From Chryseobacterium carnipullorum (GTDB taxonomy: Bacteria; Bacteroidota; Bacteroidia; Flavobacteriales; Weeksellaceae): DNA of 64,000 nt. Shown here piece after piece: positions 28,252-37,066 of the stretch; the first letter of the stretch is position 1, and every line of letters starts with the position of its first letter. The position numbers and the translations under genes are program-made. Location of the stretch: the NCBI RefSeq assembly GCF_900142785.1, contig NZ_FRCD01000005.1, forward strand, positions 62,001 to 126,000. Direction: 5' to 3'. Under the pieces are notes generated by a model that ran no database searches, was not told the origin of the DNA, and was given only the letters and a program-made list of their open reading frames with translations.

Positions 28252-29292
28252 TTATTTGTCTGATTTTTCTTTTGCATCATCTTCTTTTTCAGGGAAAATA
28301 ATAGATACCAGAACAGAAAGTACCAATACTCCTCCTACAATTCCCAATGAAACCGGAGACGGAATATGAATCCAAGGCGCGATCAACATTTTTACCCCGA
28401 TAAATGACAGGATAATCGCCAGTCCGTAAGGAAGCTTGCTGAACATGTGGATAAAGTTCGCCAATAGGAAATATAAAGATCTTAATCCTAAGATCGCGAA
28501 AATATTGGATGTATACAGGATGAACGGGTCATTAGAGATCGCAAAGATCGCCGGAATAGAATCTACTGCAAAAAGAACGTCGGTAAATTCAATAACCCCA
28601 ACCACTACTAAAAGCGGTGTTGCCATCTTGATTCCGTTTTGAACGGTGAAGAACTTATCACCATCATAATTATCGGAAACTTTCCAGAAACTTTTAATCA
28701 GTCTTGCCCCAGCTGTATTGCTGTAATCTTCGTCATCATCATCACCTCCGTCGCCCCAGGATTTTATCCCGGCATAAACAAGGAAGAGACCGAACAGAGC
28801 CATTACCACGTTGATCTGTACTGCTTTTCCAAAAATAGTCATTTCAGGAAGATACGTCAGGTTGATCAATCCTACTCCTGCGAAAATAAATATCGCTCTG
28901 AAGATCAGTGCTCCAATAATTCCCCAGAAAAGAACTTTGTGATGAAGGTATTTCGGAACTTTAAAGAACCCGAAAACAAGAATAAATACGAATAAGTTAT
29001 CCACAGAGAGGGCTTTTTCGATCCAGTAGGCGGCCTGATACTGCGTAAATTTCTCTACGGCCACCGCGTGGCTCTCAGGACTTCCGTCTGTATTGAAAAC
29101 CCAATAGACTACTCCTGAGAATACCATGGATAGTGAAATCCATACGATAGACCAGATGGTTGCTTCTTTGGATGATACTTCATGGCTTTTTTTGTTGAAT
29201 ACTCCTAAATCCAGGAGCAGCATGATAACGACTGTTACCGCAAATCCCCACACCAAGCCCGGGTGCAATTCTAAAATACTTTGATGTTCCAC
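28252..29292 (-). CDS. TerC/Alx family integral membrane protein
   Basis: A 346-residue polytopic membrane protein with about nine hydrophobic segments. It has the family acidic motifs in membrane segments (WIEKALSVDNLFVF, EFTDVLFAVDSIPAIFAI) and an acidic cytoplasmic loop (DGGDDDDEDY). TerC/Alx proteins are linked to tellurite resistance, manganese export and metalation of exported proteins. It is the last gene of the minus-strand ter cluster, 176 nt after TerD, so it may also have its own promoter. Confidence 0.92.
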   Translation of the reverse strand: MEHQSILELHPGLVWGFAVTVVIMLLLDLGVFNKKSHEVSSKEATIWSIVWISLSMVFSGVVYWVFNTDGSPESHAVAVEKFTQYQAAYWIEKALSVDNLFVFILVFGFFKVPKYLHHKVLFWGIIGALIFRAIFIFAGVGLINLTYLPEMTIFGKAVQINVVMALFGLFLVYAGIKSWGDGGDDDDEDYSNTAGARLIKSFWKVSDNYDGDKFFTVQNGIKMATPLLVVVGVIEFTDVLFAVDSIPAIFAISNDPFILYTSNIFAILGLRSLYFLLANFIHMFSKLPYGLAIILSFIGVKMLIAPWIHIPSPVSLGIVGGVLVLSVLVSIIFPEKEDDAKEKSDK

Positions 29293-29467
29293 TTCAGTTT
29301 ATGTTATTATATGATAAAAGCAATAGATGTACAGTATGCACAAATATTGCTAATTTTTAATGTTTTTTATTTGATATCAACAGATCAATAATTTCTGGCC
29401 TCAAGCCTGTAAAACTATTCATTTTTTCCGAATGAGACAAGGTTCATTCTTACTGATTATCTATTGG

Positions 29468-30076
29468 TTATAAATAATTGGCCTGAACCGTCTGAATCGT
29501 CTGTTCCAGTTTTCTGTCTGAAGTAGGATCTCCGATCGCATTGAACTTCCATTCTCCGTTTTTTTTGTAGAACACTCCCATTACCATGGCAACGTGTCCT
29601 TTGAAAGAAGCATCATTGGCGATATCATATTTAGCGAAAACCTCTCTTACATTGGTAGGCGTTCCTTCGTAGATACGGATAGAAGCAAAAGGAATCGTTC
29701 CGAAATCCTGTCCCTGGTAGCTGTTCAGTACCAATGCAACGTGCTCCACGTTGGGTTCCAGCTGGCTGAAATCTATTGTAATGACTTCATTGTCCAGTCC
29801 GTCATCTCCGTTTACGTCTCCGGTAAGGTCATCACCGCTATGTTTTACAGAACCGTTTCTTGATTTCAGATTTCCGAAATAAATAACTTCTGTCAGCGTT
29901 TTATTTGAATCAAATAAAATACAGCTTCCATCTAAGTCTACTGCTTCTTTTTTAGTTCCGAAAAGTCCTTTTTTCTCGATTGCCCCCCAGTTGATCCCTA
30001 CACAAGCTTGGGTAAGTTCGGCACCGTTTTCCTTTTTCAGGTTGATTCTTTGACCTTTTTGTAAGTTAATAGCCAT
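29468..30076 (-). CDS. TerD domain protein (second copy)
   Basis: About 202 residues from the Met of MAINLQKGQRINLKKENG, the same opening as the other TerD gene in this cluster. The TerD beta-sandwich has two acidic calcium-binding clusters, here DLTGDVNGDDGLDNEVI and the C-terminal strand VMGVFYKKNGEWKFNAIGD. TerD proteins are soluble, calcium-binding stress proteins of the ter system. A KKGLFGTKKEAVDLDGSC insertion distinguishes this copy. Confidence 0.92.
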   Translation of the reverse strand: MAINLQKGQRINLKKENGAELTQACVGINWGAIEKKGLFGTKKEAVDLDGSCILFDSNKTLTEVIYFGNLKSRNGSVKHSGDDLTGDVNGDDGLDNEVITIDFSQLEPNVEHVALVLNSYQGQDFGTIPFASIRIYEGTPTNVREVFAKYDIANDASFKGHVAMVMGVFYKKNGEWKFNAIGDPTSDRKLEQTIQTVQANYL

Positions 30077-30149
30077 CTTTTTATATTTATTGTTGTTATT
30101 TATTTTTGGCAAATGGGCTTATGAACCTATTTGCAAATCAAATTTCGTA

Positions 30150-31073
30150 TTAATTATTATTCAAATTTAAATTAAGCATTGCGCGCAGAATATTGGTTTC
30201 TTCGTCGAAGTCAAATATTTTGCTCATAATATCTATGTTCTCAAGGTTTTTCAGATAGTCTTTCAGTACATTTTCCACTTCTGCAGGAATCGTTCTTTTC
30301 CTTTCGTTGATGGAATTTTCCAGCAGCTCATTTTTTCTTTTCAGCTGATTGATGATTGAACTCTGGTTGGATTGGTTCTCGGAAATATCTAATTTTTCAA
30401 GATCACCGTCAAACAAATAAAGTTTTTTATCATCGATGCCAAAAACGAAATGATCATCTGACTGAAATATCTTAAAGAGTTCGTACTCATTGGTCCCGAT
30501 CAGATAACCACAGACAAAGCGTACTTTAAAACTCTGGATATTCAATCTTCCCAAAAGCTTCCTTTCTATCGCATAATCTCTGTACTGATAGGCAGGAAAA
30601 GGCTTTGATTTCAGCTGTTCTTCATCTGCGCTGGTTCTGTAGAATTCCTGTCCGTATTTTTTATGAAAATACAGGACGTTGTTCCAGTCTGCCGTAAAAA
30701 TATCCTGGGTAAGATCTTTATAGAGCATTTTCAGATGCTGGGAAAATATACCGCTGTACATCTTCCGGTCGGTCTGAAAGCTGTCTATCCGCCTTTCTTC
30801 AAAACCTTCAATATATTTAGTGTTAACGTCAATTTCATTAATGACAGTGAGCATATCATTTTCCTTCTGCCGCTTTATTTTGGTAAGAAGTTCTATGAGA
30901 CTGTCGGTATACTGCAGATGAAAAAGCTCCAGCTTATTATAGTCCAGAGCAGTGTTTTCCTGAAACAAATTATGAATGATATCCGTTTTGATGTAAATAG
31001 ATATGATGTCAATATGTTCAAAAAAATTAGCCAGAAGTTTAAGCTTTGTTAATCTTCTTCTGCTCTGAGACAT
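30150..31073 (-). CDS. Ter-cluster protein of unknown function
   Basis: About 307 residues from the ATG of MSQSRRRLTKLK; a GTG at 31097 would add eight residues and is an alternative start. The protein is largely helical, with a predicted coiled coil near the end (KRKNELLENSINERKRTIP). It has no signal peptide or membrane segment. I do not recognise the family. Its place between TelA and TerD indicates a partner in the ter stress complex. Confidence 0.6.
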   Translation of the reverse strand: MSQSRRRLTKLKLLANFFEHIDIISIYIKTDIIHNLFQENTALDYNKLELFHLQYTDSLIELLTKIKRQKENDMLTVINEIDVNTKYIEGFEERRIDSFQTDRKMYSGIFSQHLKMLYKDLTQDIFTADWNNVLYFHKKYGQEFYRTSADEEQLKSKPFPAYQYRDYAIERKLLGRLNIQSFKVRFVCGYLIGTNEYELFKIFQSDDHFVFGIDDKKLYLFDGDLEKLDISENQSNQSSIINQLKRKNELLENSINERKRTIPAEVENVLKDYLKNLENIDIMSKIFDFDEETNILRAMLNLNLNNN

Positions 31074-31113
31074 TATGGCTGCCGCATCATCTCCCACCTT
31101 GATATTCTGTTAA

Positions 31114-32283
31114 TTAACCTCTGACGTTAGCTTTTAATTCATGCTCCAGTGTCTGAAGATCCTGATCCAGTTTTCTTCTTCCTTCAGCACCCTGTTTCTG
31201 GATCTGCTTCACTTCATTCAATGTATTGATCAACATTGAAGTTGTTTCTCTCAATGTTTCTACCGATACGATCGTTTGCTCGTTCGCTCTGGCAACATTC
31301 ACAGAGTTCTGACCCAGACGTTCTGCATTTTTCTTCAGAATGGCTTCTGTCGTAGAAGATACCTTTTGCTGAATTTCTATATTTTGCTGCTGTCTGTACA
31401 TGGCAACCGCCAGTGAAAGCTGATTTTTCCAAACCGGTAATGTGGTGGTAAGGATCGTCTGTGCTTTTTCAGCAATAGAAACATTGTTATTCTGTACGAG
31501 TCTGATCTGTGGAAGGGACTGCATCATGATGATACGGACCACTTTAAGGTCAGCCATTCTTCTATCTAATCTTGCGATGAAATCCCTTTTGTCAGCAATC
31601 TGATAATCCTGATAGGTCTGCGGATCAGCTTCCATTTGCGCTAATTCTCCCGCCGCTCTTTCCATTCTTACATTTCCCGCGATGACCAATTCTTCAATAG
31701 CCTTAATGGAATTCACATTGCTTTCAAAAATAGTCTGAAGAACTGCATTATCTTTGGTAGAAGTGATGATCCCTGCATTTACCTTATGAGCGATCTGTTC
31801 GATATTATTGATGATCTTATCATATTTCGTGAACAGATTTTCCACCTGGGTCATGACCTTTTTCATGAACGGAATCTTGCTCAGAAAGCTTTTCACTTTA
31901 TTTTGCTGAAGTTCTTCAACGTCTACGTAGTTAAGTTCCACCAATAGATCATTGATAAGCACTCCTACTTCTCCTGAGTTGGATCTTCTTACATTTCCCA
32001 AAAAGCTGTCACTCTGGTTGGATAACGTTTTCTGAAGTTCTGCTCCATAATTAACGATGGAACCCGGATTGGTCTCATCGATCGAGTTGGCAAGAACTTC
32101 ATATTTCTTACGCTCTTCTACCTGCAGCTGAGTCAGATTAACATTCCCCTCTCTGTCCACAAGAACCGCCGGTGTCGTATTTTGTACGGGCTGACTTTGA
32201 GGAGTCATCGGAGCGGGCTCAAATGTTTTAAGAGGTTCAATTGACCCCATTGGATCTATTGGTTGATTGTCTTGGTTGTCCAT
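31114..32283 (-). CDS. telA: Toxic anion resistance protein, TelA family
   Basis: A 389-residue soluble protein rich in long helices, with the TelA pattern: a proline-rich N-terminus, then NSIDETNPGSIVNYGAELQK, and the block KAQTILTTTLPVWKNQLSLA that is diagnostic for the family. TelA acts with TerD and TerC in tellurite and other membrane or metal stress responses, perhaps as a coiled-coil scaffold. It ends a few bases after TerD in the same operon (3-nt gap). Confidence 0.92.
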   Translation of the reverse strand: MDNQDNQPIDPMGSIEPLKTFEPAPMTPQSQPVQNTTPAVLVDREGNVNLTQLQVEERKKYEVLANSIDETNPGSIVNYGAELQKTLSNQSDSFLGNVRRSNSGEVGVLINDLLVELNYVDVEELQQNKVKSFLSKIPFMKKVMTQVENLFTKYDKIINNIEQIAHKVNAGIITSTKDNAVLQTIFESNVNSIKAIEELVIAGNVRMERAAGELAQMEADPQTYQDYQIADKRDFIARLDRRMADLKVVRIIMMQSLPQIRLVQNNNVSIAEKAQTILTTTLPVWKNQLSLAVAMYRQQQNIEIQQKVSSTTEAILKKNAERLGQNSVNVARANEQTIVSVETLRETTSMLINTLNEVKQIQKQGAEGRRKLDQDLQTLEHELKANVRG

Positions 32284-32285
32284 AA

Positions 32286-32843
32286 TTATTTTTGATAAAT
32301 TGATACGAATTTGTCAAGGCCGTCTCTCTGTCCTGCCCCAACAGCTTCAAATTTCCATTCTCCGTTTCTGTTGTAGATTCTTCCGAATTCTACAGCAGTT
32401 TCAATAGAGAAATCTTCGTCTAATTCATATTTCAGAATTTCTTCGTTCGTATCTGTATTGAAAATTCTGATGAAAGAATTTCTCACCTGTCCGAAGTTCT
32501 GCTTTCTTGCATCAGCATCGTGGATGGTTACCACTACTGTAATTTCCTGAATCGCTGAATCTATTTTTGTAAGATCGATCTTGATCTGCTCATCATCTCC
32601 CGAACCTTCTCCTGTAAGGTTGTCTCCTGTGTGGATCACAGATTTGTCCGGAGATTCCAGATTATTATAGAAAATAAAATGATTGTCTGACACTAATTTT
32701 TTGTCTTCCCCTAAAAGGAATAAAGAAGCATCAAGGTCAAAACCTGTTCCTGTAGAAGTATTATTGATATCCCATCCTAAACCTACAGTGAATTTAGGTG
32801 CGTTAATGTTTTCTCTTTGTCCTTTTTGTAAGTTAATAGCCAT
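32286..32843 (-). CDS. TerD domain protein (first copy)
   Basis: A 185-residue TerD protein: MAINLQKGQRENINA, then GLGWDINNTSTGTGFDLDAS, the calcium-binding acidic cluster in GDNLTGEGSGDDEQI, and the C-terminal GRIYNRNGEWKFEAVG. It overlaps the PRTase-like gene upstream by 11 nt and is 2 nt before TelA, so the operon is tightly packed. Confidence 0.94.
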   Translation of the reverse strand: MAINLQKGQRENINAPKFTVGLGWDINNTSTGTGFDLDASLFLLGEDKKLVSDNHFIFYNNLESPDKSVIHTGDNLTGEGSGDDEQIKIDLTKIDSAIQEITVVVTIHDADARKQNFGQVRNSFIRIFNTDTNEEILKYELDEDFSIETAVEFGRIYNRNGEWKFEAVGAGQRDGLDKFVSIYQK

Positions 32844-33657
32844 AATAGAGTTCCGTTTGTGTTAAAGTATTGATGTTATTTTCGTATTCTTTTATTAAAT
32901 GATAATTGTTGCTGATGGCCAGCTCCAGAAGCAGGTCCATCTGCTCCTTTTTTACTTTAGACGTAAGATAGTCAAAATTACTTGAATCCAGGCCTAAAAT
33001 ATATTTCACGATCCTTGTATTGAATTCAAAACTTGGCTTCGCCATTACTTCTGCGACATGTTTGATATTTTTTACCGCGTAATAGTTAAAGAAGTTTTCA
33101 ATTTTCGGATCAAGGTCAAAATTCATCAGTTCCGCATAATAGAGGAACATAAAATCTGCCTCTACTTCGTATTCGTTCAAAATTCTGTTCACCGTAAATT
33201 CGTGACTTCCCGTGATTTTTATATCGTCTATAAAAATACAAAGTTTTCCTCTTAAAAAATCCTTATCAATATAATAAGTATCATTAGCGATCAGATTTTT
33301 ACGGTCTTCAAAATTAAGATTCCCATAATCTGTGATATAGGTGTGATTACGGTTGATTTTCGATATTATACTGGATCTTCTCCCTTTCTGAAACAGGTAC
33401 AGATCCAGATGCTTTTTAAAGAAAAAACATAAAAAATTAGAAGCCGTAGGAATGGCCATATACGGACTTGGAAGAACGACGATCTCTTTTTCTGTATTTA
33501 AAAGTTCGGCGTGTTCTGCGATAAATCCGTTGAATAATTCTTTAGCAAACTTTTCAGCATACGACTTATCGCCATATTTGAAATAGCTGTATTCTGCGGG
33601 TGAAAAAGTGAATTCATCTGCGGAATGAATGGGGTGTAAGCTGTATCTTTTATTCAT
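32833..33657 (-). CDS. Phosphoribosyltransferase-like ter-cluster protein
   Basis: A 274-residue protein with a PRTase-type loop, CIFIDDIKITGSHE, near residue 150; this is the PRPP-binding consensus of acidic pair, hydrophobic, T/S-G-S. An upstream VVLPSPYMAIPTASNF block suits the substrate-binding half. Comparative genomics has linked PRTase, HAD and TerD/TelA genes in ter modules proposed to make a nucleoside-like metabolite. The product here is unknown. It overlaps TerD by 11 nt and follows the HAD gene by 5 nt. Confidence 0.75.
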   Translation of the reverse strand: MNKRYSLHPIHSADEFTFSPAEYSYFKYGDKSYAEKFAKELFNGFIAEHAELLNTEKEIVVLPSPYMAIPTASNFLCFFFKKHLDLYLFQKGRRSSIISKINRNHTYITDYGNLNFEDRKNLIANDTYYIDKDFLRGKLCIFIDDIKITGSHEFTVNRILNEYEVEADFMFLYYAELMNFDLDPKIENFFNYYAVKNIKHVAEVMAKPSFEFNTRIVKYILGLDSSNFDYLTSKVKKEQMDLLLELAISNNYHLIKEYENNINTLTQTELYYGY

Positions 33658-33662
33658 ACAAT

Positions 33663-34331
33663 TTAGTGTTTAAGTAAGTGGGCACTGAAACCAAAATCTT
33701 TTGCGCCTTTATAATCTGCCACCGGATTATCTCCGATATGTAGGATACGATGCATCGGAAGATCCTGATCTTTAAGGTTATTTTTTACCTCCTGAAAAAT
33801 AAGAGGATTCGGTTTGGAAATATTAATCTCATCAGAATAAATATGGAAATCTATATACTGATCCAGTTCCTCCTGAATCAGAAATTTTCTCATGGTTCTT
33901 CCCTTGATAAATCCTGTATTGCTTAAAATATTAACTGTTTTTCCTTCATTTTTGATCTGATCAAAGAATTCCTTTATGTTTTCGAAAATAACAACAGGTT
34001 TATATTCTAAAAACAGTTCTTCGCTTTTCAGGTAAAATTCTTCTAATTTTTCTTTATCTAATTGTTTTATATCTACATCCAGTGAGCCCAGAATCAGTAA
34101 ATACATTTCAAAAGTATCAATATTCCCACCTGTGACCTCATTGATTGTATTGCAGAGATCGTCGTAATATTTTACCGTTTTCGCAACGTCAGCAACAGGT
34201 TTATCAATAGTAAAAAACGAGGTGAACAGCTCAACTCTTTTTGTTTTAAATTCAGGGTGAGATTTGATTAGGGTGAGCCACAGGTCAAAAGAAAAATGAC
34301 AGTGGTTGTGAATGTCGATATCCGTTTTCAA
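33663..34331 (-). CDS. HAD-superfamily hydrolase of the ter cluster
   Basis: A 222-residue HAD protein. Motif I is FDLWLTL (nucleophile Asp, DxWxT form), motif II the Ser/Thr of NILSNTG, motif III the Lys of NISKPNPLIF and motif IV HIGDNPVADYKGA. It is likely a phosphatase for a nucleotide or sugar phosphate made with the neighbouring PRTase-like enzyme. It is the first gene of the minus-strand ter operon; the promoter should lie in 34332-34450. Confidence 0.88.
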   Translation of the reverse strand: MKTDIDIHNHCHFSFDLWLTLIKSHPEFKTKRVELFTSFFTIDKPVADVAKTVKYYDDLCNTINEVTGGNIDTFEMYLLILGSLDVDIKQLDKEKLEEFYLKSEELFLEYKPVVIFENIKEFFDQIKNEGKTVNILSNTGFIKGRTMRKFLIQEELDQYIDFHIYSDEINISKPNPLIFQEVKNNLKDQDLPMHRILHIGDNPVADYKGAKDFGFSAHLLKH

Positions 34332-34615
34332 TAGTTTTAAGTTAAAAGTTTTATTTAGCTTTCTTGAAAAAGATTTAAAATTGTTTAATCATCAACAAGT
34401 GTTTCTTTGGGTATTCTTTCCAAAGATAAAATTTTTCTTAGAAAAGCATTACGTACTTCTCTGTTTTAAGAAATTTTTATGAATTTTCACTTCCTTTTCT
34501 GGGGTTAGCAGTTGGAGTTAACCCTTTGTTTAAATTCGATGATCAAAAAATTTATCTAAAAAATTTTGGGCAATTAAAAAATTTATCTAATTTCGCAACC
34601 GATTAACAATCAACA

Positions 34616-34702
34616 ATGTCAACAACAATGATAAATATAATCACTTTAAGTAATCCTGTGAGAGCTGTGTACTCTGGCAGCAATCGATATTTATCTGAAT
34701 AG
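34616..34702 (+). CDS. 28-residue leader peptide of the EF-G paralogue
   Basis: An ATG-initiated 28-codon ORF begins MSTTMINIITLSNPVRAVYS and ends SNRYLSE with a TAG at 34700-34702. The last four codons lie within the left arm of the antiterminator helix described in the next entry. Position, size and overlap with alternative hairpins are those of a ribosome-sensing leader peptide. It is too short to judge coding potential by other means; the structural context is the evidence. Confidence 0.7.
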   Translation: MSTTMINIITLSNPVRAVYSGSNRYLSE

Positions 34703-34771
34703 TTCCTTAGATCTTTTATTACTAAAAATATATTGAAGACCTATCTATTCAGATGGGTCTTTTTTGCTGCC
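34676..34771 (+). promoter_or_regulatory. Leader-peptide transcription attenuator of the EF-G paralogue
   Basis: Terminator: 34737-34746 (AGACCTATCT) pairs with 34751-34760 (AGATGGGTCT), a 10-bp stem with one G-U pair, a 4-nt loop and then a T tract to 34765. Antiterminator: 34693-34702 (ATCTGAATAG) pairs perfectly with 34745-34754 (CTATTCAGAT), taking bases from both terminator arms. An outer helix, 34676-34683 (GGCAGCAA) with 34764-34771 (TTGCTGCC), can extend it. The leader stop codon sits in the antiterminator left arm. A ribosome finishing the leader would cover that arm and allow termination; a ribosome stalled earlier would leave it free and permit read-through. Confidence 0.8.
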
Positions 34772-34842
34772 TTATTTTCAGACCTCAAAACGAGGAGAAT
34801 ACCTACCTGTATTCTCAAAATCAACAATTTAAATTCAGCAAA

Positions 34843-36909
34843 ATGAAATATAACACAAGAAATATAGGAATTATAGCGCATGTAGACGCAGGAAAAACCA
34901 CTTTATCCGAAAGGCTTCTCTATTACACGGGCCTCATTCATAAAATTGGAAACGTAGACGATGGAAATACGACGATGGACAAAGATATCCAGGAGAAAAA
35001 CAGAGGAATCACCATTTCATCCGCGGCCGTTTCTACCCAATGGAAAAAAGGAGAAACAGTATATAATATCAACATCATTGATACTCCCGGACACATCGAT
35101 TTCGCAGTAGAAGTTGAACGTTCCTTAAGAGTTCTGGATAGCGTCGTTGCCGTTTTCTGTGCTTCCTCAGGGGTTCAGCCTCAAACCGAAAATGTATGGT
35201 TCCAGGCTGAAAAGCATGGAATTTCAAAGATTTGTTTCATCAATAAAATGGACAGGATCGGAGCAGATTTCTTTGCGGTTCTTAAGGAAATAGAAACCAA
35301 ACTTAATGCTGTTCCTATGGCACTTCAAATCCCGATCGGAGCTGAGGACCAATTTGAGGGAGTGATTGATTTAATCAGACAGAAGGCTTTGTACTGGACG
35401 GATGAAAACGGAGAAACCATTATTGAGAAGGAAATTCCTGAGGATCACAAAGCAGATGCCGATGAATACAGAATGAAATTGATGGAAACGCTCGCCGGAT
35501 ATGATGAAACGTTCTTTGAGATTTTCATGGATCCTGAAGAAAAGCTAACGGAAGAAATGATTACTGAAGCCTTACAAAAAGTCTGCAGATCAGGAGCTGC
35601 GGTTCCGGTTCTCTGCGGTTCTGCCTTTAAAAATAAAGGAGTACAACCTCTTTTGGACGCGGTAGTCACTTATTTTCCGGCGCCGGATCAGCTTCCAGCC
35701 GTTCAGGGGAAAGATCCTGATACGGAAGAAGCTGTAGAACTCGTAAGAAATGAAACGGAAACTTTTTCAGGACTTGTATTTAAGGTGGTAATTGATAAAC
35801 ATATGGGAAGACTTGCTATGCTCCGCCTGTATTCCGGTACCATACAATCAGGAGATACGGTTCTGAATGTGAGAACAGGGGAAAGTTTCAGGATATCGAG
35901 AATTCTGAAGATGCAGTCAGACAAAACCTTATCAATTGAAGAAGGAAAAGCGGGTGATATTGTAGCCTTAACAGGCATAAAGGATGCGAAAACCGGAGAT
36001 TCTTTATCTGCGGTAGAGAAGCCTGTCCTTCTGGAAGCGATTACCATTCCTGCTCCTGTGATCAGGGTTTCGATAGAGCCTAAAACGAACAGTGATGAGA
36101 AAACTTTCGGTTTGGTTCTGGCCAAGATCCAGGAAGAAGATCCTTCTTTAGTGGTTGAAAGAGACCGTCAGACTGGTGAAACTTTGTTGAGCGGTTTGGG
36201 CGAGCTTCATCTTGAGGTGACTTTGGAAAAAATCCGTCTGAATCATGGGATAGAAGTCAATCAGGGGAAGCCTAAAGTGTCTTACCGTGAGATTTTAACG
36301 GAAACCAGAACTCACAGGGAAAAGCTTTCGAAGCAGAATGGCGGAAGCGGACAGTTTGCCGATATCACCTTTGAAATCGGGCCAAGAGAAAATAATGAAC
36401 CCGGATTGGAATTCATTAACCTGATCAAAGGAGGTGTGATTCCCGGTGAATTTATTCCTTCCGTAGAAAAAGGTTTCAGGGAAGCCATGGAAAACGGACC
36501 TCTGAAAGGCTATCCTTTGGAAAGCATGAAGATCAGACTTCTGGATGGTTCTTTCCATGATCAGGATTCTGGTGCATTTGATTTTGAAAATGCCGCGAGA
36601 GACGGATTCAGATCTGCTGCTTCATCATGCAGTCCTAAACTTCTGGAACCGATCATGCAGGTGGAAATTCAGAGTATTGAAGAGTACACAGGTGCTGTAA
36701 CTGCTGACATCAACCGGAGAAGGGGAATTATTTCATCCATCGATGAACGGTCAGGAAGAAAGATTTTCACGGCAGAAGTTCCGTTGGCTTCTACGTTCGG
36801 ATATATTTCCGACCTGAGGACTTTGACGAGCGGAAGAGCTTCAATCAGCATGAAATTATCGCACTATGCTTTGGTGCCTGATTTCATTGCGAATACATTA
36901 GTAACCTAA
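34843..36909 (+). CDS. Elongation factor G paralogue
   Basis: A 688-residue translational GTPase starting at the Met of MKYNTRNIGIIAHVDAGKTT. G1 is AHVDAGKT, G3 is DTPGHIDF with the catalytic His, and G4 is NKMD. Domains II-V follow in normal order (GELHLEVTLEKI, KGGVIPGEFIPSV, GYISDLRTLTSGRAS), so it is a full-length EF-G and not a Tet(M) type, whose G1 and C-terminal signatures differ. The housekeeping fusA is expected in the str operon elsewhere. Control by a leader-peptide attenuator suggests induction when ribosomes stall, for example by a drug or starvation. Confidence 0.88.
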   Translation: MKYNTRNIGIIAHVDAGKTTLSERLLYYTGLIHKIGNVDDGNTTMDKDIQEKNRGITISSAAVSTQWKKGETVYNINIIDTPGHIDFAVEVERSLRVLDSVVAVFCASSGVQPQTENVWFQAEKHGISKICFINKMDRIGADFFAVLKEIETKLNAVPMALQIPIGAEDQFEGVIDLIRQKALYWTDENGETIIEKEIPEDHKADADEYRMKLMETLAGYDETFFEIFMDPEEKLTEEMITEALQKVCRSGAAVPVLCGSAFKNKGVQPLLDAVVTYFPAPDQLPAVQGKDPDTEEAVELVRNETETFSGLVFKVVIDKHMGRLAMLRLYSGTIQSGDTVLNVRTGESFRISRILKMQSDKTLSIEEGKAGDIVALTGIKDAKTGDSLSAVEKPVLLEAITIPAPVIRVSIEPKTNSDEKTFGLVLAKIQEEDPSLVVERDRQTGETLLSGLGELHLEVTLEKIRLNHGIEVNQGKPKVSYREILTETRTHREKLSKQNGGSGQFADITFEIGPRENNEPGLEFINLIKGGVIPGEFIPSVEKGFREAMENGPLKGYPLESMKIRLLDGSFHDQDSGAFDFENAARDGFRSAASSCSPKLLEPIMQVEIQSIEEYTGAVTADINRRRGIISSIDERSGRKIFTAEVPLASTFGYISDLRTLTSGRASISMKLSHYALVPDFIANTLVT

Positions 36910-36910
36910 A

Positions 36911-36947
36911 AAACAAGGGCTGTAAAGTAATTTTACAGTCCTTGTTT
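36911..36947 (+). terminator. Intrinsic terminator after the EF-G paralogue
   Basis: AAACAAGG and CTGTAAA pair with TTTACAG and CCTTGTTT, leaving one mismatch in the stem and a 5-nt loop, directly after the stop codon. Confidence 0.85.
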
Positions 36948-37066
36948 GGTTATTAGAGTCGTGAAATGTGAATAGTGAATGTTTACATCCCGCAGATTTC
37001 TCAGATAGCACAGATCTTTAAATCTTTTAATGATTAAATTTTTAAATCTTTCAATTTTCAAATCCC

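Noticed and set aside
34843..36909. Tet(M)/Tet(Q)-type ribosomal protection protein
   Set aside because: G-domain and domain IV/V sequences follow EF-G rather than the Tet family, despite the drug-responsive look of the leader.
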